Source: an uncultured Kouleothrix sp.
GTDB taxonomy: Bacteria; Chloroflexota; Chloroflexia; Chloroflexales; Roseiflexaceae
Direction of reading: 5' to 3'
DNA: 10,929 nt
Assembly (NCBI GenBank): GCA_937858455.1
Contig: CALLYN010000522.1
Coordinates: forward strand, 1 to 10,929
Part shown: piece by piece, positions 5,615 to 10,929 of the stretch
Position numbering within the stretch: the first letter of the stretch is position 1
How the letters are laid out: each line of letters begins with the position of its first letter
Made by a program: the position numbers and the translations under genes
The notes under the pieces: model-generated
What the model saw: the letters and a program-made list of their open reading frames with translations, nothing else
Told to the model about the DNA's origin: nothing
Databases searched by the model: none

Positions 5615-7786
5615 CTACGAGCGGCCCTTGAGGTGGCGGGCCAGGCCGGTGTAGCGCTCGGCCACACGGTTGTTCTTCACGGCGATCGCGATCGCGCGGC
5701 GGTCGCCCAGCAGCACCACCAGCTGCCGCGCCCGCGTGATCGCGGTGTACAGCAGGTTGCGCTGCAGCAGGGTGAAGTGCTGCGTCAGCAGTGGGAGCAC
5801 AATGCAGGGGTATTCGGCGCCCTGGGCCTTGTGCACCGAGATAGCGTAGGCCAGCGTCAGCTCGTCGAGCAGCCCGAAGTCGTAGGCGACATCGCGCACA
5901 TCGTCGTAGCGCACCGTCAGCAGCTGCTCCACCGGGTCGATCGCCGCGACGACGCCAATGTCGCCGTTGTAGACCTCGAGGTCGTAGTTATTGCGCAGCT
6001 GCAGCACGCGGTCGCCCAGCCGAAACACGCTGGCGCCGAAGCGATGCTCGGCGCGGCCTTCGAGCGGCGGGTTGAGCACGGTTTGCAGCAGGGCATTGAG
6101 GCTGGCCACGCCGGCCGGCCCGCGGTGGGTCGGCGTCAGCACCTGGACGTCGCGGCGCGGGTCGAGGCCAAAGCGGCGCGGGATGCGCTCGGCCACCAGC
6201 TCGGCCACCAGCTCGGCGCACGGCTCGGGCTCGGGGCGCGGAAAGAAGAAGAAGTCGCCGAGGCCGCGCAGGTGCGGAAAATCGCCGGCGTTGATGCGGT
6301 GCGCGTTGGCCACGATGCCGCTGCCCTCGGCCTGGCGAAAAATCGTGTTCAGGTGGATGCTCGGCACCGCCATGCTATCGAGGATGTCGCGCAGCACGCG
6401 GCCGGGGCCGACGCTCGGCAGCTGGTCGGCGTCGCCCACCAGCAGCACGTGCGCGTCGGGCGGAATGGCCTTGAACAGATTGTTGGCCAGCAGCACGTCG
6501 AGCATGCTGGCCTCGTCGATCACCACCATCGCGGCGTCGAGCGGGTTTTCGGCGTTGCGGCTGAAGTGCGGCCCGCCGATTGGCGAGAACTCGAGCAGGC
6601 GGTGGATGGTGCTGGCCTCGGCGCCGGTGGCCTCGCTCAGGCGCTTGGCGGCGCGGCCAGTCGGCGACGCGAGCAGAAACTTCTCGCCGCGCTGCTGCAG
6701 CGCCAGGATGATCGTCTTCAGCGAGGTGGTTTTGCCCGTGCCGGGGCCGCCGGTCAGCACGCTGACCTTGTTGGTCAGCGCCATTTTCACGGCTTCCTGC
6801 TGCTGCTCGGCCAGCGGCATACCGCGCCTGTCGGCCAGGAACTCGAATACACGATCCCAGTTGGCGGCGCGAAAGAACGGCGCGATCCGCGACGGCGCGC
6901 GCAGCAGCTCGTGCAGGCGGTCGGCCAGGCCGTGCTCGGCGCGGTAGAACGGCTGAAGGTAGACCATGCGCTGGCCGTCGAGCGCCTCGATATACACCTC
7001 GCGCGTAATCGCAATCGCGCCGAGCGTGGCGTCGACCACGGCCGGATCGACGCCCAGTAGCAGCGCGCCGCGCGCCGCCAGCTCGTCCCACGGCAGGTAG
7101 CAGTGGCCTTCGTCGGCGGCCTGGCTGAGGGTATAGCGCAGGCCGGCGCCCACGCGCTGCGGCGAGTCGTGCGGGATGCCGAGCGCTTGGGCGATCTTGT
7201 CGGCGGTGAGAAACCCGATGCCGTAGACGTCGTCGGCAAGGCGGTAGGGGGTGGCCTGCACCACACTGAGCGACTGCTCGCCGTACTGCTTGTAGATCCG
7301 CACGGCCAGGCCGGGTGCGATCTCAAGATCTTGCAGAAACAGCATGATCGCCTTGATCTGCTGCTGCTCTTCCCACGCGCGCATGATCCGGTCGACGCGC
7401 TTGGGGCCAAGGCCGGAAACCTCGCGCAGGCGCAGCGGCTCGTGGTCGAGCACGTGGAGCGTGTAGGTGCCGAAGGTCTCGGCGATGCGCCGCGCCATCA
7501 CCGGGCCGATGCCCTTGATCAGGCCCGAGCCAAGGTAGCGGCGGATGCCCTCGATCGTGGCGGGCAGCACGGTGCGGTAGCGCTCGACCTCAAACTGGCG
7601 GCCGTGCTCGGGGTGATCGACCCAGCGGCCCTCCAGCTCGACCGACTCGCCCACCTGCACGCCCAGCAGCTTGCCGACGATCGTGATCTGGTAGGGCTTA
7701 TCCTTCGGCAGCACCCGCGCCACGGTGTAGCCATCGGTTTCGCTATGAAAGGTGATACGCTCGAGGATGCCTTCGAGTCTTGGCAT
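5615..7786 (-). CDS. recD2: RecD2-type SF1B DNA helicase
   Basis: This is a 723-residue 5'-to-3' ATP-dependent helicase of the RecD2 (stand-alone RecD, no RecBC) class, acting in DNA repair and replication-fork maintenance. An OB-like N-terminal region starts at MPRLEGILERITF. Helix-hairpin-helix motifs follow at about 87-135 (GIGPVMARRI, VSGLGPKRV) and near 187-197 (VYGIGFLTADK). The helicase core shows Walker A GGPGTGKTT (346-354), Walker B VVIDEASM (421-428), GDADQLPSVGPG (451-462), FRQAEGSGI (483-491), and late motifs SVHKAQGAEYP (650-660) and YTAITRAR (680-687). The frame extends upstream to a TTG at 7897, but the ATG at 7786 matches the usual family N-terminus and lies downstream of a promoter at 7842-7870 that the longer form would swallow. 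No clear Shine-Dalgarno precedes 7786. The gene appears monocistronic. Identification is firm. Confidence 0.95.
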   Translation of the reverse strand: MPRLEGILERITFHSETDGYTVARVLPKDKPYQITIVGKLLGVQVGESVELEGRWVDHPEHGRQFEVERYRTVLPATIEGIRRYLGSGLIKGIGPVMARRIAETFGTYTLHVLDHEPLRLREVSGLGPKRVDRIMRAWEEQQQIKAIMLFLQDLEIAPGLAVRIYKQYGEQSLSVVQATPYRLADDVYGIGFLTADKIAQALGIPHDSPQRVGAGLRYTLSQAADEGHCYLPWDELAARGALLLGVDPAVVDATLGAIAITREVYIEALDGQRMVYLQPFYRAEHGLADRLHELLRAPSRIAPFFRAANWDRVFEFLADRRGMPLAEQQQEAVKMALTNKVSVLTGGPGTGKTTSLKTIILALQQRGEKFLLASPTGRAAKRLSEATGAEASTIHRLLEFSPIGGPHFSRNAENPLDAAMVVIDEASMLDVLLANNLFKAIPPDAHVLLVGDADQLPSVGPGRVLRDILDSMAVPSIHLNTIFRQAEGSGIVANAHRINAGDFPHLRGLGDFFFFPRPEPEPCAELVAELVAERIPRRFGLDPRRDVQVLTPTHRGPAGVASLNALLQTVLNPPLEGRAEHRFGASVFRLGDRVLQLRNNYDLEVYNGDIGVVAAIDPVEQLLTVRYDDVRDVAYDFGLLDELTLAYAISVHKAQGAEYPCIVLPLLTQHFTLLQRNLLYTAITRARQLVVLLGDRRAIAIAVKNNRVAERYTGLARHLKGRS

Positions 7787-7841
7787 ACGCTTGTTCGTGA
7801 CACGGCAAACGCGGCCGCGCCCTGTTGGCGCGGGTAGGCTC

Positions 7842-7870
7842 AGTATAGCAGCTGCGATCGGCGCGCGCAA
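7842..7870 (-). promoter_or_regulatory. Candidate recD2 promoter
   Basis: On the minus strand, -10 TATACT (7842-7847) has TG one base upstream (extended -10) and a weak -35 TTGCGC (7865-7870) at a 17-base spacing. Transcription would start near 7835, about 49 bases before the ATG at 7786. The -35 matches the consensus only in TTG, so the extended -10 carries most of the weight. Confidence 0.5.
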
Positions 7871-7951
7871 CGAAATTACGCGCCGGCAGAGATCCAAATT
7901 GGCGCGGGCTTCGCAGTGTTGGGTGAAGCCGTATTCCTTCCTCTCCTCCGG

Positions 7952-7984
7952 CGCCGCGCCGTCTCACTCCGAGGCGGCGCGGCG
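7952..7984. terminator. Stable hairpin after the D-x-D-H membrane protein gene
   Basis: CGCCGCGCC (7952-7960) pairs with GGCGCGGCG (7976-7984), and the stem continues inward for five more pairs (one G-U) to a five-base loop. It starts 12 bases after the stop codon at 7996. TTTT follows on the plus strand (7985-7988), so on the minus strand the hairpin is preceded by AAAA and lacks a T-run after it. Position favours termination of the minus-strand gene; base context would suit the plus strand better. Confidence 0.5.
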
Positions 7985-7995
7985 TTTTGCGCGCG

Positions 7996-8529
7996 TCAGC
8001 CGTACACCTGGCGGCGGCAGGGGTCGCACCAGGCGGCGCGGTTATCCAGCGCCCAGGCCGAGCCGCCGTGGCGCGGCGACAGCAGGTAGAACACGCCGAG
8101 GCGCACCCCCGAGGCACCGCAGCGCTCGCAGCGCCCGCCCGCGCGCCGCCACACCCGCCAGTCGAAGTGCAGAAACGGCAGGTCGAGCGCCAGGTGCAGC
8201 GTTATGCCGATCGCGATCGGCCGCAGCCCAGGCCAGCGCCGCGCGGCCAGCCATACCAGCGGCAAGGTGATGCGGGCGTGGTGAAATGGCGAGCGCAGCG
8301 GCCCGAAGCGCCGGCGCGTATCGTCTGCGCCGCGCGGCAGCAGCCGCCAGCGATCGTAGCGCAGCGCGCTCAGCGGGTTCCAGTTGCCGCTGCGCAGCGC
8401 GTACAGCAGGTAGTGGTCGGTGTCGAGCAGCACGCCGCCGGCGAGCAGCAGCGCGGCCTTGCGCGGGGCGCGCGGGTACAGCGCCGCGCCCAGCAGCAGC
8501 GAGGAGACAAGGTGAGTTCGCAGTCGCAT
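7996..8529 (-). CDS. Small membrane protein resembling DUF457/YdjM-type metal-dependent hydrolases, with a C-terminal zinc-ribbon-like tail
   Basis: The product is 177 residues from the ATG at 8529. The frame runs on to 8739, but the extra 70 residues would be read through the 38-bp palindrome and part of the MITE-like insertion and look non-coding, so the shorter start is chosen; its Shine-Dalgarno is weak. Hydrophobic segments lie at about 7-17, 24-36, 86-97 and 104-120. The pattern LLDTDHYLLY (D36, D38, H39), then HH (83-84), then LHLALD (H112, D116), recalls the membrane-bound metal-dependent hydrolase group of DUF457 and YdjM. The C-terminus adds CERC (134-137) and CDPC (168-171), a probable structural zinc site not typical of that group. 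A 12-bp palindrome lies just upstream and a hairpin just downstream. Enzymatic function is unproven and the family link is based on motif spacing only. Confidence 0.62.
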   Translation of the reverse strand: MRLRTHLVSSLLLGAALYPRAPRKAALLLAGGVLLDTDHYLLYALRSGNWNPLSALRYDRWRLLPRGADDTRRRFGPLRSPFHHARITLPLVWLAARRWPGLRPIAIGITLHLALDLPFLHFDWRVWRRAGGRCERCGASGVRLGVFYLLSPRHGGSAWALDNRAAWCDPCRRQVYG

Positions 8530-8542
8530 TCCAGCCTGGCTT

Positions 8543-8554
8543 TCGTGTACACGA
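8543..8554. promoter_or_regulatory. 12-bp perfect palindrome upstream of the small membrane protein
   Basis: TCGTGTACACGA is a perfect palindrome centred about 20 bases before the ATG at 8529. Its size and place suit an operator or a leader structure. No second copy was noticed in the window. Confidence 0.3.
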
Positions 8555-8633
8555 GCTACGCGGCGGCAGGCGCCCTGGGCACCTGCCTGCGGCGGCAATG
8601 CGGCCGGGCAGGTGCGGCGCCCCCCGAAATCGC

Positions 8634-8671
8634 TTGGCGGCTGCCGGCCACGCGTGGCCGGCAGCCGCCAA
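8634..8671. repeat. Perfect 38-bp GC-rich palindrome
   Basis: Bases 8634-8652 are the exact reverse complement of 8653-8671, with no spacer; the centre is ACGCGT. As RNA it would fold to a very stable hairpin, and as DNA it could extrude a cruciform. It lies between two minus-strand genes and ends two bases before the GGTTG that flanks the MITE-like element. No T-run follows on either strand. Confidence 0.9.
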
Positions 8672-8677
8672 AGGTTG

Positions 8678-8802
8678 TAGGGCTTACGCAGTTGCGCTGT
8701 TCGGCTTCCCGAAGCCGTGCATGGTGCCTGCGGCAGCACGGTGCTTTTTGATCGTCGTGTCCAATCTGCCGAAGGCTGAGCACGCCAACTGCGTTTGTCC
8801 TA
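8678..8802. mobile_element. MITE-like element, 125 bp, with terminal inverted repeats and possible target duplication
   Basis: The left end TAGGGCTTACGCAGTTG (8678-8694) and the reverse complement of the right end, TAGGACAAACGCAGTTG (8802-8786), agree at 14 of 17 positions, with looser similarity further in. GGTTG flanks the element directly on both sides (8673-8677 and 8803-8807), as a 5-bp target duplication would. Because both ends begin with TA, an IS630/Tc1-type TA duplication is an alternative reading. The interior has a short palindrome (CGGCTTC/GAAGCCG, 8702-8717) and no coding capacity, so a transposase in trans would be needed. A related right end occurs at 886-923. Confidence 0.68.
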
Positions 8803-8852
8803 GGTTGGTTTCGCCCCTGTACGGAAACCGACCAGCGCGCCTCGTAGGTACT

Positions 8853-9635
8853 CTACAGAACAAAGCTGCTCAGGAACATCCGCTCCATCGTGCGGAAGCC
8901 CAGCCGCTTGTACGCCGCCAGCGCGGCGACATTGTGCTCGAGCACCATCAGAAACACGCGCGGCGCCAGCCCGAAGGCGGCCTGCGCCAGCGCCGCTGTG
9001 CATGCCGAGGCATAGCCCTGGCGGCGATAGTCGGGGTGCGCCGCCACGTGGCCGATCTCGACGATCTCGGCGGTGGCGAAGTGCGTGGCGGCCATGGCCA
9101 CCAGCTGCGCGCCGTCGAAGCAGCCAAACGCCGGCCCGAGCGCCAGCGCGCTGCTGTGCCACACCGTCAGGCCAGCCGCCTGAGCCAGCGCGCTCATGTG
9201 GGGCGCGTCGGCGGGGCCAAGCCGGCGCGGGGCGTGGTTGGCGGGAACGAGCAGCCGCTCGGGCTCGACCACCATCTGAAACTCGATCTCGATTGACTCG
9301 AAGCGCGCGTGGCGCGCCAGCTGGCTGTGGCGATCGGCCGGCAGCAGTGCCCAAACCGGGCCCGCGCGCAGGCGCGGGTTGCGGTCGGCAAGCGCGGCCA
9401 GCAGGGGCCCGACGGCCGCTCCGGCATCGGCGGCGAACGTCAGGTTGGCGATCGGCAGGTCGTGGTAGGTCGAGGCCACGCCCACAACATGCCCGCGCTC
9501 TTCGGCCACCAGCACATCGCACGCGCCGCGCAGCTGGGTCGCATTCGAGAGCGGCAGCGCGTTGCGGTACGGCAGCGCCCGCAGGTATGCCAGCGCGGCC
9601 GGCTGGTTGGCGGGGGCGAGCGGCGCGATCATCAT
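8853..9635 (-). CDS. GNAT-family N-acetyltransferase
   Basis: The product is 260 residues. The C-terminal half is a GNAT fold: IGHVAAHPDYRRQGYAS (194-210) contains the acetyl-CoA pyrophosphate loop (R-R-Q-G-Y-A), and VLEHNVAALAAYKRLGFR (231-248) is the usual closing helix and strand. It fits the FR47-like subgroup best. The N-terminal half (1-130) also reads as a GNAT-like alpha/beta unit without a clear cofactor loop, as in two-domain members. The frame extends to 9701, inside the preceding gene, but the tandem ATGs at 9635 and 9632 lie four bases after that gene's stop, which suggests translational coupling; 9635 is taken, with 9632 equally possible. It is the last visible gene of the rnhB operon. 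Substrate is unknown. Confidence 0.85.
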   Translation of the reverse strand: MMIAPLAPANQPAALAYLRALPYRNALPLSNATQLRGACDVLVAEERGHVVGVASTYHDLPIANLTFAADAGAAVGPLLAALADRNPRLRAGPVWALLPADRHSQLARHARFESIEIEFQMVVEPERLLVPANHAPRRLGPADAPHMSALAQAAGLTVWHSSALALGPAFGCFDGAQLVAMAATHFATAEIVEIGHVAAHPDYRRQGYASACTAALAQAAFGLAPRVFLMVLEHNVAALAAYKRLGFRTMERMFLSSFVL

Positions 9636-9639
9636 GGCG

Positions 9640-10365
9640 CTACTCGTCATTCGCGAACGGGCCGTGCTGATCGTAACGCTCCCACAGCGGGTGTTTGGCA
9701 CAGGCCAGCCGCCTGGTGCTGTCGCTGAGCAGCAGCTGGCGCGCCGCGCCGGCCGGCAGGATCTCGGGATCGATCTTGCCGGCGCGATACAGCGCCAGTA
9801 TCTCGGGGTACAGCTCTTTCACGCCCAGGTTGGCCAGGGCCGAAGCCAGGTACCCGGCGTCGGCGCGATCCTCGGCGGCGGCCAGCCGCTCGCGCAGCCC
9901 AGCCACGATCAGGTCGTGCGTGTCGGGGGCCACCGCCGTGACATACACCAGCGCCATCATGGCGCTATTGCGCGCGGCCGGCGCCCAGCCCGTGGCGTCG
10001 TCGGCAATCGCCCACAGCGGCGCGACCGCCGGCACGCCGAAGTGGCCGATTATCTGCGGCGCCTCTTCGGCCCACACCCGCGGCAGCCGCTCGTCTTCGT
10101 ACTCAAGCCCGACCGGGAACTCGCGCAGCAGCGGCTCGATGATCGCCGTCGAGCCGACCTCGCCGAGCAGCCGCAGCGCGTGGATCGGCGCGAAGCACTC
10201 GGGCGCGTCGCCGTGCAGCAGATCAAGGTCGGTGGCGAGCTCGAGCAGCGGGCCAACCGCCGCGTCGCCCGCGCGCACAATCTGGGCGGCCAGCTTCTCC
10301 GAGGGCCGCAGGCCTTCGCGGCGCAGCTGCTTGACTTTATCGGCAATAGCGAGATCTAAAAGCAT
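9640..10365 (-). CDS. HEAT-repeat-like protein of unknown function
   Basis: The product is 241 residues, without a signal peptide or membrane segment. It is mostly helical, with recurring helix pairs of the HEAT/armadillo type: AGDAAVGPLLELA (32-44), HALRLLGEVGSTAIIEPLL (62-80), APQIIGHFGVPAVAPLWAI (101-119), and GYLASALANLGVKELYPEIL (169-188). The C-terminal part has HPLWERYDQHGPF followed by an acidic end. Such proteins usually act as scaffolds; no catalytic motif is visible. The ATG at 10365 has AGGAG six bases upstream, and that site overlaps the TAG stop of rnhB, so the two genes are tightly coupled. The following acetyltransferase starts four bases after its stop. A specific family (for example DUF1186) is possible but not established here. 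Confidence 0.75.
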   Translation of the reverse strand: MLLDLAIADKVKQLRREGLRPSEKLAAQIVRAGDAAVGPLLELATDLDLLHGDAPECFAPIHALRLLGEVGSTAIIEPLLREFPVGLEYEDERLPRVWAEEAPQIIGHFGVPAVAPLWAIADDATGWAPAARNSAMMALVYVTAVAPDTHDLIVAGLRERLAAAEDRADAGYLASALANLGVKELYPEILALYRAGKIDPEILPAGAARQLLLSDSTRRLACAKHPLWERYDQHGPFANDE

Positions 10366-10371
10366 GCGCGT

Positions 10372-10377
10372 CTCCTA
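10372..10377 (-). promoter_or_regulatory. Shine-Dalgarno overlapping the rnhB stop codon
   Basis: On the minus strand TAGGAG contains both the rnhB stop (TAG) and the ribosome binding site AGGAG of the next gene, whose ATG begins at 10365. This overlap supports coupled translation within one transcript and fixes the start of the HEAT-like protein. Confidence 0.8.
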
Positions 10378-10929
10378 TGCATATACGGCAGCCTCAGGCC
10401 CTGGCTCGGCTGCGCGCCTGCGCGCGGGCCAGGCGCCTGTTGCCACGAACTCGGCGATCGGCTGAAAGCTGCGGCGGTGCTGGGGCGAAGGGCCGAGCGC
10501 GCGCAGCGCGCGCTCGTGCAGCGCGGTGCCGTAGCCCTTGTGCATGGCGAAACCATAGCGCGGCAGCTGGCGGTCGAGCGCGCACATCATGCGGTCGCGC
10601 GCGACCTTCGCGACGATCGAGGCAGCGGCGATCGAGAGGCAGCGCGCGTCGCCTTTGATCAGCGCGCGCTGCGGGCAGCCCCAGAATTCGAGCCGCACCG
10701 CGTCGATCAGCAGGGCATCGGCCGGGCGCGCTAGCCGCAGCAGCGCCACCTGCATCGCCAGGCGCGTGGCCGCCAGAATGCCGTGGGTGTCGATCACGTG
10801 GGCCGGCACCACGCCCAGCCCCCAATCGTCGGCCAGCGCCAGAATGCGCTCGGCGAGCTGCTCGCGCCGTGCCGCCGCCAGGGCCTTCGAGTCGTCGACG
10901 CCGGCCAGCAGCGCAGGCGCCGCCAGCAC
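10375..10929 (-). CDS. rnhB: Ribonuclease HII, 5' end missing
   Basis: The visible 184 codons are the C-terminal part of RNase HII, which cuts the RNA strand of RNA-DNA hybrids and incises at single ribonucleotides in DNA. Recognisable blocks are GVDDSKAL followed by RREQLAERI (near the visible start), [11 protein letters not shown] (active-site Asp region), [23 protein letters not shown], and [18 protein letters not shown] followed by HRRSFQPI. The first codon in the window is GTG, but it is internal. The family's N-terminal block with the catalytic DEAGRGPLAGP motif must lie beyond 10929, and residues here correspond to the segment just after it. The tail after the conserved Phe is a short basic, alanine-rich extension. 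It is the first visible gene of a three-gene run with the HEAT-like protein and the acetyltransferase. Confidence 0.94.
   Translation of the reverse strand: MLAAPALLAGVDDSKALAAARREQLAERILALADDWGLGVVPAHVIDTHGILAATRLAMQVALLRLARPADALLIDAVRLEFWGCPQRALIKGDARCLSIAAASIVAKVARDRMMCALDRQLPRYGFAMHKGYGTALHERALRALGPSPQHRRSFQPIAEFVATGAWPARRRAAEPGPEAAVYA

Larger units (their letters stand above)
8530..8852. other. Repeat-rich non-coding gap
   Basis: This 323-base stretch has no credible gene. In order it holds the 12-bp palindrome (8543-8554), a 9-bp stem GCACCTGCC (8579-8587) with GGCAGGTGC (8607-8615), the 38-bp perfect palindrome (8634-8671), the MITE-like element (8678-8802), and a weak 6-bp stem GGTTTC (8807-8812) with GAAACC (8824-8829) just after the GNAT gene's stop. 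The weak stem has no T-run and is a poor terminator candidate. No clear promoter for the gene at 7996-8529 was found here. Confidence 0.6.

Noticed and set aside
5489..7060. Long plus-strand open frame of 523 codons
   Set aside because: It lies antisense to recD2, whose helicase motifs are complete. The product is a low-complexity mix of Arg, Ala, Gln and His typical of a shadow frame in GC-rich DNA.
7787..7897. Upstream TTG start for recD2
   Set aside because: It would include the promoter-like sequence at 7842-7870, and the extra 37 residues do not resemble the family N-terminus.
7987..8751. Plus-strand open frame of 254 codons
   Set aside because: The minus-strand reading has membrane segments and ordered motifs (D-x-D-H, four Cys). 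This frame is Arg/Gln/Ala-rich and crosses the palindrome and the insertion.
10927..10929. GTG at the window edge as the rnhB start
   Set aside because: RNase HII needs the N-terminal DEAGRGPLAGP segment, which is missing, so the gene must continue beyond the window.

Overview
The window reads as a piece of chromosome from a high-GC, single-membrane bacterium. It is most likely a member of the Chloroflexota, perhaps near Roseiflexus or Kouleothrix. The reasons are sortase-type LPNTG surface proteins on long Thr/Pro stalks rich in TPT/STP, a RecD2-type helicase and consistently GC-rich codons. The assignment is an inference from protein style; no rRNA or other marker gene is present.

Layout. 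Positions 1-773 (+) hold the 3' part of a TerC-family membrane protein. A strong hairpin and a degenerate repeat copy fill 774-953. Positions 954-2087 (+) encode an M50 site-2 protease with C-terminal CBS domains. It converges on the next gene across a strong bidirectional hairpin (2115-2147). Positions 2172-3695 (-) and 4038-5309 (-) are two paralogous secreted proteins. Each has a signal peptide, a predicted thioester domain, a beta-sandwich-like region, a Thr/Pro stalk, LPNTG, a membrane helix and a basic tail. Each has its own promoter, and the two promoters share 28 of 34 positions. Positions 5615-7786 (-) are recD2, with its own promoter and probable terminator. Positions 7996-8529 (-) encode a small membrane protein with a D-x-D-H motif and a C-terminal four-cysteine zinc-ribbon-like tail. 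The gap 8530-8852 contains a perfect 38-bp palindrome next to a 125-bp MITE-like insertion with terminal inverted repeats and a possible 5-bp target duplication. Positions 8853-10929 (-) are an apparent operon, rnhB (5' end beyond the window), a HEAT-repeat-like protein and a GNAT acetyltransferase, joined by gaps of 9 and 4 bases.

How it fits together. The flanking genes are housekeeping (RNase HII, RecD2, an S2P protease, TerC). The distinctive part is the pair of thioester-domain wall-anchored proteins, a candidate covalent adhesion system of the kind known in Gram-positive bacteria. Both copies keep a Cys and a Gln at identical residue positions (93 and 143). The duplicated, spacer-conserved promoter suggests shared control. 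No sortase is visible, so the anchoring enzyme must be encoded elsewhere.

No tRNA, rRNA, CRISPR array or transposase gene was seen.
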